A stretch of 64,000 nt of DNA from Bryobacterales bacterium. Lineage in GTDB: Bacteria; Acidobacteriota; Terriglobia; Bryobacterales; Bryobacteraceae. Shown here piece by piece: positions 54,316 through 63,344 of the stretch (within the stretch, counting starts at the first letter, position 1; each line of letters starts with the position of its first letter). Location of the stretch: NCBI GenBank assembly GCA_020852175.1, contig JADZBH010000005.1, positions 1 through 64,000 on the forward strand, read 5' to 3'. The notes under the pieces are model-generated. The model was not told the DNA's origin and made no database searches. It saw only the letters and a list, made by a program, of their open reading frames with translations. Both the position numbers and the translations under genes were made by a program.

Positions 54316-55545
54316 CTATTCGTAGCGAAGGGCTTCGACGGGACTGAGCCGGGAGGCCCGGTTGGCGGGCAGCAGGCCGAAGACGATGCCCACCAGAAAG
54401 GAGACGGCGAAGGCGACGGCGATGGAGGCTCCGGAGATGGGAATATCGATGCTGCCCGTGAAATAGCGGATGCTGAGCGGCATGGCCACGCCCAGCACAA
54501 TGCCCAGGAACCCTCCGCCAACGCTGATCAGCACGGCCTCCAGCAGGAACTGGCGCAGAATTTCGCCGCGCGTGGCGCCGATGGATTTGCGGATGCCGAT
54601 CTCGCGCGTGCGTTCGGACACGGTCACCAGCATGATGTTCATGATGCCGATGCCGCTGATGATGAGGGCGATGGCGGCCACAAGAATGAGCACCAGCGTG
54701 AGGATGAGCGCGATGGAAGACGCCGCTTCCAGGATGGCCGTGAGGTTTTCCACGCGGTAACGCGCGCCGGACCGGTGCCGGCTCTCCAGAATCTGTTGGA
54801 CCACGCCCGTGACGGGAATCACGTCGTCCGGCGTGCGCACCTGGACATACAGCGGGTCGATGCGCTCCACAGGCGTGAAATAACGGATGACGGAGATGGG
54901 AATGACGATGGTCTCGTCGGCCAGTTCGGATAAGCCGTAGGTGCTGGTCTTCTCGCGGAAGACTCCGATGACGGTGAACTGAAGGCCGTGGACCTTCATG
55001 ACGTTTCCGATGGCGTTGCGCGGCGATCCGTATAGCCGTTCGGCCAGGCGGGTAGTGAGCATGGCCACTTTCTGCCGTAGCGCCACGTCGCCCGCTTCGA
55101 GAAAGCGGCCCGCGACCAGCACATGATTGCGCACCGGCGCATAGTATTCATCGGTGCCGAGCACGGCCACGTCCTGTTCGCGGCCTCCAATCACCAGCCG
55201 GTCATAGTTCGACATCACTCCCGTGGCCGCCGTGATGCGCGAGCCAAGCTGTTCGCGAACGGCCTCGACGTCGGCCATCTTCACGAAATCGGCGTCGATG
55301 TTGGGGGCCGTCTGGGATCCCGCCTCGTAGAAAGCGTAGATCATGTTCGAGCCGATGCCGCGAATCTGTTCCAGAATGTAGTCCCGTGAGGTAAGCGAGA
55401 TGGTGACCACCAGGATGACGCTGGCGTTGCCGATGACCAGCCCGAGCGCCGTCAGTAGCGTGCGCACCTTGTTCGCGCGCAGGGCGGCCCAGGAGAACTT
55501 GAGCGCTTCCGACCACGGGTAAGACGAGCGCGGCGAAGGCATCAT
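54316..55545 (-). CDS. MacB/FtsX-type ABC transporter permease
   Basis: 409 aa. An N-terminal helix (RTLLTALGLVIGNASVILVV) is followed by a large periplasmic domain (MacB_PCD type, ILEQIRGIGSNMIYAF) and three C-terminal helices with the FtsX domain (VTVSERTREIGIRKSIGATR is the coupling segment). Proteins of this kind work with an ATPase, a membrane fusion protein and TolC to expel substrates or lipoproteins. Here only TolC is adjacent; no ATP-binding or fusion protein gene lies nearby. The two start ATGs at 55545/55542 are adjacent. It is preceded 7 nt upstream by a TPR gene. Confidence 0.88.
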   Translation of the reverse strand: MMPSPRSSYPWSEALKFSWAALRANKVRTLLTALGLVIGNASVILVVTISLTSRDYILEQIRGIGSNMIYAFYEAGSQTAPNIDADFVKMADVEAVREQLGSRITAATGVMSNYDRLVIGGREQDVAVLGTDEYYAPVRNHVLVAGRFLEAGDVALRQKVAMLTTRLAERLYGSPRNAIGNVMKVHGLQFTVIGVFREKTSTYGLSELADETIVIPISVIRYFTPVERIDPLYVQVRTPDDVIPVTGVVQQILESRHRSGARYRVENLTAILEAASSIALILTLVLILVAAIALIISGIGIMNIMLVTVSERTREIGIRKSIGATRGEILRQFLLEAVLISVGGGFLGIVLGVAMPLSIRYFTGSIDIPISGASIAVAFAVSFLVGIVFGLLPANRASRLSPVEALRYE

Positions 55546-55552
55546 GCTTGGA

Positions 55553-56401
55553 TCATGCGCCGGAAATGCGCTCCAGGAGTTTGCGCGCCTGGGCCGCCGA
55601 TGGTTCTTCCGGAGTCAGGGGCGCTTGCAGATAAAGTTCCAAAAGCCGCTTGGCTTCGGCGGGGTCGCGGTTGGTTTCAATCAACGCGCTGGCCTTTTCA
55701 AACAGCAGCACTGGCGCTCCGGGCGCGAGCCGTTCGGCTTGTTGGAACGTAGAATCGCTTTCCTTGATCCGGCCCTCGCGCGCCAGGAATTTGGCCAGGT
55801 CGATCAGCCGCCCCACCTGCTGCGGCGCGGCCTGTACGGCATGGCGGAGCTGGCTTTCGACAGTCTTCGGATCCTTGCGCTTGCTGGCGAGCTTGGCCAG
55901 GGCATAATGGCGTTCGGCGGGATCCAGTTCACCGATGCGCACGGCCAAGGCCTCCGCCTTGCCAATGCCGCCGCCGAGAAACCCGGGCGCTTCCAGGTAG
56001 TATTCGAACAGGTCATTCATCGCCAGCAGGTTTTTCGGATCGAGCGCCACGGCCTTCTCGAAGGCGCGGCGGCAGTTCGAGGCATGGCCCGGCGCCGTGA
56101 GGAAGCTCGATGTTTCGGCCAGACGGCCGTAAGACTTGCCCAGCCAGTGTTGAATCTCGGAACTCGACGGGTCCCGTGTGGCGGCGCGGTTCAACGCATC
56201 GACGGCCTTCTTGAAATCGCCCATGCCGAACAGGGATTTACCAGCCAAAAGCAGCCCGGCCGGGTCGGTCGATGTCTTTACGGACAACAGTTGCAACGCC
56301 TGCCGGTATTCGGTGCGCTCATAAAGCGCTTGCGCGCGGCTTACGTCGGCGGCCCCTAGAGGCAAACCGGCCACCAGAGCGGCAATGAGTACCGTTTTCA
56401 T
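55553..56401 (-). CDS. Exported TPR protein
   Basis: 282 aa. Signal peptide (KTVLIAALVAGLPLGAAD) then several tetratricopeptide repeats (YERTEYRQALQLLSVKTSTD, FGMGDFKKAVDALNRAATRD, DSTFQQAERLAPGAPVLLFE). TPR proteins of this size act as periplasmic scaffolds. It is the first gene of a TPR / permease / TolC operon (7 and 10 nt gaps) and may be an accessory factor of the exporter. No enzymatic motif is present. Confidence 0.78.
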   Translation of the reverse strand: MKTVLIAALVAGLPLGAADVSRAQALYERTEYRQALQLLSVKTSTDPAGLLLAGKSLFGMGDFKKAVDALNRAATRDPSSSEIQHWLGKSYGRLAETSSFLTAPGHASNCRRAFEKAVALDPKNLLAMNDLFEYYLEAPGFLGGGIGKAEALAVRIGELDPAERHYALAKLASKRKDPKTVESQLRHAVQAAPQQVGRLIDLAKFLAREGRIKESDSTFQQAERLAPGAPVLLFEKASALIETNRDPAEAKRLLELYLQAPLTPEEPSAAQARKLLERISGA

Positions 56402-56617
56402 ATCAGGAGGCGCTGCCCGAAGGTAACTTCTTTCAGTATAGATGCATCCTTTGACACAGGAGCGAAGACGAACCGCCTTCCAACCTGGCTCTCAGTTGGT
56501 TGGATGCATACGGGCGGGGTTGTGGTTGCAGCGGTTAGCGCCGCGAACCGCCCGAAGCCGCGGATGGGCGGCGTAGTATGCTGGAGTGTTGATTACCTGA
56601 ATATGGAGGTTCCTGCA

Positions 56618-57802
56618 ATGCTGCATCGAGCCATTGTGCGGAGAGTTCTTGGCATGGCGGGTTTGGCCGCCCTGACCATGGGGGCGGCGCTGGCCCAAAC
56701 GGGCGCGATTGCCGGCAAAGTGATTGGCGAGGACGGCCAGCCGATGAAGGGCGCATGGATTGTGATCACGCGCACCGACATCAAGGGCGACTACATGGTG
56801 GAGTCCAACAAAAAGGGGGAGTTCTTCCACGCCGGACTGCCGCTGGGAACGTATAACGTCCAGTGCAACGTGGGCGGCAAAAAGACGAAGGGCAAGATTG
56901 AGGGAGGCCAGGTGGTGGACCAGATGAATGGCGTCCGCACCCGCCTGGGCGATCCCGTTGAGGTGAACTTCAGCCTCGTCGAGCGCGCCGCGCGGCAGAA
57001 AGCCGTGCAGAAGGCCGCCGAGACCGGCCAGTTGACGGCCGAGATGTCGCGCGAGATGTCGAAGGAAGACCGTGAGCGGCTCGAAAAGCAGATGAAAGAG
57101 CGCGCGGCGGCGATGGCGAAGAACAAGGAGTTGAACGACGCCTTTAACGCCGGCATGACGGCGTTGAGCGCGAAGAACTGGGACGAGGCGGTGACGCAGT
57201 TCGCCAAGGCTTCCGAGATGGACCCCAAGCAGCACGTGGTGTGGGCCAACCTCGCTGAAAGCTACATCGGACAGGCGGGAGCCAAACCGGCCGAGGCTCA
57301 GCCGATCATGGACAAGGGCCTCGACGCCTGGAGCAAGGCGATTGAACTGAAGCCCGACGCGCCCGAGTATCACAACAACTACGCGCTGGCGCTGGCCAAG
57401 GCGAAGAAGTACCCCGAGGCGGAGGCCGAGCTGACCAAGGCGGCGCAGTTGGATCCGCCCAAGGCCGGAACCTACTTCTACAACCTGGGCGCCGTGCTCA
57501 CCAACATCGGCCAGCTTGAACCGGCGGGTTCCGCGTTCAAGAAGGCGATCGAGGCGGATCCCAGCCACGCCGACGCGCAGTATCAATACGGCATCTACCT
57601 GATGAGCAAGGCCACCACCACGGCGGACGGCAAGGTGATTCCGCCGGATGGAACGCTACAGGCCTTCCAGAAGTACATTGAGTTGAAGCCCACCGGGCCC
57701 TTCGCCGATTCGGCCAAGGGAATGATCCAGATGATGGATGCGACGCTTTCCACGACGTACCAGAATCCGGATGCGAAAAAGGCGCCGAAGAAGAAGAAGT
57801 AG
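56618..57802 (+). CDS. Exported carboxypeptidase-regulatory plus TPR protein
   Basis: 394 aa. Signal segment (VLGMAGLAALTMGAALAQ), a carboxypeptidase-regulatory-like beta-sandwich (GAIAGKVIGEDGQPMKGAWI, GEFFHAGLPLGTYNVQCNVG), then TPR repeats (NAGMTALSAKNWDEAVTQFA, NYALALAKAKKYPEAEAELT) and a Lys-rich tail. This pairing of domains is common in acidobacterial exported proteins of unknown function. The ATG at 56618 has GGAGG 8 nt upstream (56605-56609); an ATG at 56603 and a frame open to 56504 are less likely. It is divergent from the exporter operon and followed 36 nt later by a small Cys-rich protein gene. Confidence 0.78.
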   Translation: MLHRAIVRRVLGMAGLAALTMGAALAQTGAIAGKVIGEDGQPMKGAWIVITRTDIKGDYMVESNKKGEFFHAGLPLGTYNVQCNVGGKKTKGKIEGGQVVDQMNGVRTRLGDPVEVNFSLVERAARQKAVQKAAETGQLTAEMSREMSKEDRERLEKQMKERAAAMAKNKELNDAFNAGMTALSAKNWDEAVTQFAKASEMDPKQHVVWANLAESYIGQAGAKPAEAQPIMDKGLDAWSKAIELKPDAPEYHNNYALALAKAKKYPEAEAELTKAAQLDPPKAGTYFYNLGAVLTNIGQLEPAGSAFKKAIEADPSHADAQYQYGIYLMSKATTTADGKVIPPDGTLQAFQKYIELKPTGPFADSAKGMIQMMDATLSTTYQNPDAKKAPKKKK

Positions 57803-57838
57803 GCGCGTCACGGCCAGGCTTGTGAGAAAAGGAGCAGG

Positions 57839-58120
57839 ATGCTGCGGGGATTGATCTACGCCTTGCTGAGCATCCTGCTCATTACTTTTATACGGGGCGT
57901 CGTGGGGATTCTCACGAAGGGGGTGTCCGACCTGTTCAAGGAAGAGCAGGCGGACGCGCCCGGCAAGGGCCCGGCAAGGGCGAAAGAGGTGGGCGGCGAG
58001 TTGGTGAAGGATCCCGTCTGCGGCACCTACGTCACGTCAACTTCGGCCTATCGCAAGACTGTGGATGGCCAGACGCACGTCTTCTGTTCGGAGAAATGCC
58101 GCGACCGGTTCGCCGCCTGA
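57839..58120 (+). CDS. Small membrane protein with YHS/TRASH-like Cys motif
   Basis: 93 aa. An N-terminal transmembrane helix (LRGLIYALLSILLITFIRGV) is followed by a charged linker. The C-terminal module VKDPVCGTYVTSTSAYRKTV...HVFCSEKCRDRF has DPVCG and FCSxxCRDRF spacing as in YHS or TRASH metal-binding domains. Three Cys residues could bind zinc or copper. Similar small proteins are known as PP0621-like. GGAG lies a few nt before the ATG. It lies 36 nt behind the TPR protein gene and 3 nt from the convergent FkbM gene. Confidence 0.72.
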   Translation: MLRGLIYALLSILLITFIRGVVGILTKGVSDLFKEEQADAPGKGPARAKEVGGELVKDPVCGTYVTSTSAYRKTVDGQTHVFCSEKCRDRFAA

Positions 58121-58123
58121 GAG

Positions 58124-59152
58124 TCAGGCGCGCGGCAGAGCGATCAGGTTCTCGCCGCTGGGGTTCGACGCCCCTTCGGTAAGTTCGGCGGTCGTGTAGT
58201 CGAAGTGGTGTAGCGTGTAGCCGTAGCCGTCCAACAGAGCCAGCAATTCGTCAGTGCTGGAGTCCTGCGCTTGCAGGCTGGCCGGGGAGAGTTCCAGAAC
58301 GAGCACGGGACGGAAGCGCCGCATCACACCGGCGGCTCCTTTGAGGGCGGCGGTTTCCGCTCCTTCGATGTCGAGCTTCATCACATCGAGACGCTCCAGG
58401 CGCAGTTCCCGGGCGAGCGAGTCCAGGCTGCGCATGGGCACCGCCTCGTTGCGCGTTTCGCGCACTCCTCCCCACACGAAAGCGCCCATGGTGTTGTGGC
58501 CGGAGCGCTCCATCTGCGCCACATGCAGGATGGCCTGGCCGTCCTGTTCGCCCAGGGCGGCGGGAATCAGTTCCGCATCGATGCGGTTGCGGCGAACGGC
58601 ATCCAGCCAAGCTTTTCTTTCGCGCGCGCTCGGTTCCAGGGCGATCACGCGCCCGCCGGGCGACACCTTGCGCGCCGCGAAGAGCGTGTAGACGCCGACG
58701 TTGGCTCCGGCATCGACGAACACCATGCCGGGTTGGAGGAAGCCGTCGAGAAAGGCAAACTCATTCGGGTCGTACGCGCCCTGCACGTACAGCAGATGGC
58801 CCAATTCGGCGCCAACCTGCAAAGGCAGATGCAGACCATGGTGCCAGCCAATGGGAATGGTGCTTGTGGGGGTCTGGCATAAGCGGTCCCACATGCGCAG
58901 GCGGCGAATCTGCTCGAGCGACGGGTGCGCGTACGAACGTTCGGCGGCGGCACGCGGCCAAGGCGTGAGAGGGCGCGTCACGGCCAGCGAAACGGCGGCG
59001 GCGGGGACTTCGGCATCGTCGAGCGCGAGCAGGCGCGCCACCTCCGGATCGGCGGGCAAGGGCGGCTGGGGCGGCGGCGGCGAAGAGAGACGGTGAGCCA
59101 GCCAGGCGGTGGCGGAAGCCGCGGCGGCGGCAGCAAGAAGTATGGAAAGCAA
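58124..59152 (-). CDS. FkbM family methyltransferase
   Basis: 342 aa. An N-terminal hydrophobic helix (LSILLAAAAAASATAWLAH) anchors the protein. The FkbM-type core includes FVDAGANVGVYTLFAA (motif I), VIALEPSARERKAW and VMKLDIEGAETAALKGA. Members O-methylate sugars, lipids or polyketides using S-adenosylmethionine. The start is a TTG at 59152 with no clear ribosome binding site; a later start may be used. It follows the MatC permease by 38 nt on the same strand and may be the last gene of that operon. Confidence 0.82.
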   Translation of the reverse strand: MLSILLAAAAAASATAWLAHRLSSPPPPQPPLPADPEVARLLALDDAEVPAAAVSLAVTRPLTPWPRAAAERSYAHPSLEQIRRLRMWDRLCQTPTSTIPIGWHHGLHLPLQVGAELGHLLYVQGAYDPNEFAFLDGFLQPGMVFVDAGANVGVYTLFAARKVSPGGRVIALEPSARERKAWLDAVRRNRIDAELIPAALGEQDGQAILHVAQMERSGHNTMGAFVWGGVRETRNEAVPMRSLDSLARELRLERLDVMKLDIEGAETAALKGAAGVMRRFRPVLVLELSPASLQAQDSSTDELLALLDGYGYTLHHFDYTTAELTEGASNPSGENLIALPRA

Positions 59153-59190
59153 GTTCCCACCAGCTTAGCCCGGACGCGGCGGCGGAACGT

Positions 59191-60426
59191 CTATCGCAGA
59201 AACAGCCAGCAGAGCACGGCGCCGGCGACGGTCATGGACATGCCCCAGGCGAGCATCTGGTGGAACAGGCGGCGCGTATCCACGCCCTGTGCCGCCGAAG
59301 CGATGCAGAGCGCGCCAATGGTGGAGAGCGGAGAGACATCCACCAGATGGCCGCCGACGTTCATCGACGAGGCGATCAGGAAAGGATCGCCGCCGCCCAG
59401 TTCGCGCACCAGTCCAGGCACGGCGGGCAGGAACGCGGGAAGCACGACGCCCGACGTGCTCGAGTAAGCCGAGATGAGCCCCGTGATAAAGGCGCACACG
59501 CCGGTCGCCGTCGCCGGCGTGGAAACGCGGGCCATCAGCGACGCCAACAGGTCGATGCCAGCCGTGCGCTCCAGGATGGAGATCAGCACCGTCATTCCGC
59601 ACACCATGACGATGGCGCCCCAGGGCACTTCGGCGAGCGCGGTTGAATCGTCCGCCGCCCGCGCGAACACAAGGATCAGCGCGCCGGCGATGGCGGCCAT
59701 TCCGATGGGGATCTTGGCCCCGGCGACGGCCAGCAGCATGGCCGCGATGACGCACAGCGTCAGTTTGTGCCGCCATGTGAGCGGTTCGTCCACCGTGTGC
59801 ACCTCGGCCGTGCGCGCCTGCCGGAGCAGAGGAAGGCCGCCGAGCAGCGCATAGCCGAGGAAGGCGACGGCGGCGTGGCTGGCGAAGGCGAACCACCAAG
59901 TGGTGAGTTCATGGCCCGGAAGGCCGATGCGGTCCATGTAGCTGTTCACGATGATGCCCGTGGGGGCGACCGGCGACAGCGAACCCGAGTTCGCTCCGTT
60001 GCCCACCATCATGGCCATGAGGAAAGCGGAAATGCGAAACTCGCCCGCGACGCTCATGGCGATGGGAGCGAGCAGAGCGGCCACGGCGATGTTGCCGGGT
60101 CCCAACGTGGCCAGCGCCGCGCCCAGGAAGAAGAACATCACCGGGATCACGCCCACGCGGCCCCGGCACAATCGCACGGAGCGTTTCGCCACATGCTCCA
60201 GGGTGCCGTTCAGGCGAGCCTGCGTGAACAGCAGCGTCACGCCCGCGATGGTGAGGAACAGTTCGACGGGGAAGCCCGCGGCCACCTGCTTCATCGTCAT
60301 GCCGGCTGAGGCGGTTCCCACCAGCCAGGCGAGCAGCAGCGCGAGGATGCCGATGTTCACGCGAGCGAAACAACTGAGCAGAATGGCGATCAGCAGGGCA
60401 AGAAGCGAGGTTGTGGCGGGTGTCAT
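59191..60426 (-). CDS. MatC-type dicarboxylate / SLC13 family permease
   Basis: 411 aa, about 11-12 hydrophobic helices. It begins LLALLIAILLSCFARVNIGI with the MatC N-terminal pattern (GFPVELFLTIAGVTLLF) and has the paired conserved loops NGANSGSLSPVAPTGIIVNS and SSTSGVVLPAFLPAVPG. The IT-superfamily transporters import malonate, succinate or similar acids with cations. The ATG overlaps the stop of the FAD/Fe-S gene by 4 nt, so translation is coupled. It would supply or remove the hydroxy/keto acid handled by that dehydrogenase. Confidence 0.85.
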   Translation of the reverse strand: MTPATTSLLALLIAILLSCFARVNIGILALLLAWLVGTASAGMTMKQVAAGFPVELFLTIAGVTLLFTQARLNGTLEHVAKRSVRLCRGRVGVIPVMFFFLGAALATLGPGNIAVAALLAPIAMSVAGEFRISAFLMAMMVGNGANSGSLSPVAPTGIIVNSYMDRIGLPGHELTTWWFAFASHAAVAFLGYALLGGLPLLRQARTAEVHTVDEPLTWRHKLTLCVIAAMLLAVAGAKIPIGMAAIAGALILVFARAADDSTALAEVPWGAIVMVCGMTVLISILERTAGIDLLASLMARVSTPATATGVCAFITGLISAYSSTSGVVLPAFLPAVPGLVRELGGGDPFLIASSMNVGGHLVDVSPLSTIGALCIASAAQGVDTRRLFHQMLAWGMSMTVAGAVLCWLFLR

Positions 60427-63344
60427 GTAGGAGTATCGAGAAGTTGAGCGAGCAGTTCGGCCGGGTGCAGGGCGCGCAGGCCCGCGAAGTCATCCACCTG
60501 GTGGCGGCAACTGGTTCCGGAGGCTACCAGCACGGCCCCGGGTGCAAGAGCGCGCGCGGCTGGCAGTAGCTTGCGTCCGGCTATGGCGCGCGAAATTTCG
60601 TAGTTCTCTTTTGCGTAGCCGAATGATCCAGCCAGGCCGCAGCACCCGGCGTCGGGATCGGCCACCGTGGCGCCGGGCACTCGCGCCAGCAGGGCTTTCG
60701 CGGGCGCGAGCAGTCCCATGGATTTCTGATGGCAGTGGCCGTGCAACAGGATCTGGCGTGGTCCTTCGCGCAGCGGCAGGCGAACGCCCGAAGCCAGGCG
60801 CCCTTCCAGGAACTCCTCCCATAGCACGGCACGGCCCGCCATCACGCGCGCGCGCCGTTGCGCCTCGCCGCGTAGCAGCGCGGGCGCATCCTCCTTGATC
60901 GCCGAAAGGCAGCTTGGCTCGCAGAACACAAGCGGCGGACCCTCCTCGCCAAAGCGCGCCGCGTTGGCCCCGGCCAGTTCACGAGCCTCGCGCAACATTC
61001 CCTGCGAGATGAGCGGGCGTCCGCAACAGACATTGTTCGCATCGCCCATGGAACAACCCGCGGCGCGCAGTACGCGCACGGCTGCAAGGCCAATCCCGGG
61101 TTGGTAGTAGTTCGTGAACGTATCCACGAAGAGCAGCGCACCGGCGTTCGCCTCACCCTGCCATTGCCGGCGGAATGTCCTCGCTGCCAGGCGCGGCAGG
61201 GGGCGGCGGCTGTCGATGCCCGCCATCCATTCCAGAACGCGCCGGGCCGGGCGGCTTTCCTGCATCAGGTTGGCGAGAGCCGGGAAGACGCTTCCCCACT
61301 TCGCGAAGTCATGCACGTTCCCCAGCAGGCGCGCCCGCAGGGGCAGGCCATGACGGCCGTGATACCCGGCCAGAAACTCGCTCTTGAACGAGGCAACGTC
61401 GACGCCCACCGGGCACTCGCTTCGGCACGCGCGGCATTCCAGGCAGAGAGACAGGGCCGCCTTCACCTCCTCATCGCCTGGCGTGGCGTCTTCGAGCGTG
61501 CCGTTCAGGGCCAGGCGCAAGACATTCGCACGGCCTCGCGTGGTGTGCTGCTCTTCCTGCGTCACCATGTAGGAAGGGCACATGACGCCATCGCGCTTCT
61601 TACGGCAGACGCCGACCCCGCTGCACATCTCCACCGCGCCGCCGAACCCGCCATGGGGCGTCCAATCGAAGTATGTGGGCGGATCGGGAGTGCGGTAGCC
61701 GGAGCCGAAACGAAGGTTGGCCGTGAGGCCGGGCGGATCGACAATCTTGCCCGGGTTCAGGATGCCATGCGGGTCGAAGGTCCGTTTGATCGTGCGGAAC
61801 GCTTCATACAGCACAGGTCCAAACATGCGCTCCAGAAACGGGCTGCGCACATAGCCGTCGCCGTGCTCGCCGGAGAGCGCGCCGCCGAATGCAAGCACGA
61901 GGTCCGCCACCTGGCTGGCGATGGAGGCGAACATGTGCACGCCTTCCTCCGTTTTCAGGTTCACGACGGGACGTACGTGCAGGCAGCCCACGCTGGCGTG
62001 CGCGTAGATGCCGGCGGTTGTGCCGTGCCGTTCGAGGATGTCCTGAAAGCGGCGGATGTACTCGCGCAGCCGTTCCGGCGCGACGGCCGTGTCCTCGACG
62101 AAGCTGACCGACTTCGCATCCTCCTTCATCGCCATGGAAAGACCCAGGGCGGCTTCGCGAAGACTCCAGATGCGCGCCTGGTCCGCCGGCGCGAGAGCAT
62201 GATGGCAGCGCACGCGCAAGCCGCGGGCTGCCAGGTCCGCTTCCAGCGCCTGCATCCGCGGCGGCAGGGCTTCGGCCGTATCGTCGTAGAACTCGACGCA
62301 CAGCAGCGTGGTGCGTTCGCCTTCCATGAAGGCGCGGCGCAGTTTGTCCAGCGCCGGATTCTCGCGCGTGTGGCGCAGAATGAATTCGTCCATCACTTCG
62401 ACGGCCGAGGGGCGATGGGCCAGCACGGCGGGCGTGGCCCCCAGGGCGTCGAGCAGCGTTTCAAATTCGATGGCCACGACGGCCTTGTGACGCGGAAGAG
62501 GAACCAGCCGCACCTTCGCCTCCACCACGACGCCCAGGGTGCCTTCCGAGCCCACCATCATGCGGGCCATGTTGCGCGCCTGCCCGGCATGGATGAAATC
62601 GTCGAGGTTATAACCGCCCACACGCCGCAACACCTTCGGAAAGCGGCGTTCCACCTCATCGCGCAGTTCTACTCCCAGGCGGCCGACGGCTCGATGCACG
62701 CGCGCGTCGAGCGACTCGCCGTGTGAGCGCGCCTCCCATTCTTCCGGAGTGAGCGGCCCGAAATGGACCGAGGAACCGTCGCTGAGCAGCACGTCCTGTT
62801 CGAGTACGTGATCGATCGTCTTGCCGTACACCACCGAACGCGCGCCGGAGGAGTTGTTCGCCATCATGCCCCCGAGCGTGGCGCGGCTGGCCGTGGTGAT
62901 GTCGGGCGCGAAGCGCAACCCGTGCGGCTGTAGCAGCGCGTTCAGTTCATCCAGCACGATGCCCGGCTCCACGCGCGCCCACCGCTCGCCGGGGTTCACT
63001 TCGAGCAGCCGGTTGCAGTACTTCGACTGATCGACGATGAGGCCCTCGCCAATCGCCTGGCCCGCCTGCGAGGTGCCGCCGCCGCGCATGGTCAGCGGGC
63101 ATTCGTGGCGCGCGCAGAGGGCCACGATGCGCGCCACCTCCTCGCGCGTGCGCGGAATCGCCACTCCCAGCGGCTTTTGCTGGTAGACGCTGGCGTCTGT
63201 GGAGTAGAGCGCCTGCGACAAGGCGTCGAAACGAACCTCGCCCGTGATGGCCGCGGAGAGTTCCCGGCGGAGCGCCTCACGGTCCACGCGCCCGGCACCG
63301 GCGTGGGGCACGGGCGTTCCCGATGGAAGCGAAATGAGACTCAT
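60423..63344 (-). CDS. FAD-linked oxidase fused to Fe-S oxidoreductase (YdiJ / D-2-hydroxyacid dehydrogenase type)
   Basis: 973 aa. The N-terminal FAD-binding type 4 domain shows MRGGGTSQAGQAIGEGL and GGMMANNSSGARSVVYG. The FAD-oxidase C domain follows (YAHASVGCLHVRPVVNL, GALSGEHGDG). Next come two ferredoxin-like Cys clusters (CSGVGVCRKKRDGVMC, CLECRACRSECPVGVD) and the CCG-type domain (NNVCCGRPLISQG, DAGCCGLAGSFGY). E. coli YdiJ, of the same architecture, oxidises D-2-hydroxyglutarate; D-lactate and glycolate are alternatives. It acts at the inner face of the membrane, passing electrons through Fe-S clusters. It overlaps the aminotransferase upstream and MatC downstream by 4 nt each. Confidence 0.92.
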   Translation of the reverse strand: MSLISLPSGTPVPHAGAGRVDREALRRELSAAITGEVRFDALSQALYSTDASVYQQKPLGVAIPRTREEVARIVALCARHECPLTMRGGGTSQAGQAIGEGLIVDQSKYCNRLLEVNPGERWARVEPGIVLDELNALLQPHGLRFAPDITTASRATLGGMMANNSSGARSVVYGKTIDHVLEQDVLLSDGSSVHFGPLTPEEWEARSHGESLDARVHRAVGRLGVELRDEVERRFPKVLRRVGGYNLDDFIHAGQARNMARMMVGSEGTLGVVVEAKVRLVPLPRHKAVVAIEFETLLDALGATPAVLAHRPSAVEVMDEFILRHTRENPALDKLRRAFMEGERTTLLCVEFYDDTAEALPPRMQALEADLAARGLRVRCHHALAPADQARIWSLREAALGLSMAMKEDAKSVSFVEDTAVAPERLREYIRRFQDILERHGTTAGIYAHASVGCLHVRPVVNLKTEEGVHMFASIASQVADLVLAFGGALSGEHGDGYVRSPFLERMFGPVLYEAFRTIKRTFDPHGILNPGKIVDPPGLTANLRFGSGYRTPDPPTYFDWTPHGGFGGAVEMCSGVGVCRKKRDGVMCPSYMVTQEEQHTTRGRANVLRLALNGTLEDATPGDEEVKAALSLCLECRACRSECPVGVDVASFKSEFLAGYHGRHGLPLRARLLGNVHDFAKWGSVFPALANLMQESRPARRVLEWMAGIDSRRPLPRLAARTFRRQWQGEANAGALLFVDTFTNYYQPGIGLAAVRVLRAAGCSMGDANNVCCGRPLISQGMLREARELAGANAARFGEEGPPLVFCEPSCLSAIKEDAPALLRGEAQRRARVMAGRAVLWEEFLEGRLASGVRLPLREGPRQILLHGHCHQKSMGLLAPAKALLARVPGATVADPDAGCCGLAGSFGYAKENYEISRAIAGRKLLPAARALAPGAVLVASGTSCRHQVDDFAGLRALHPAELLAQLLDTPT

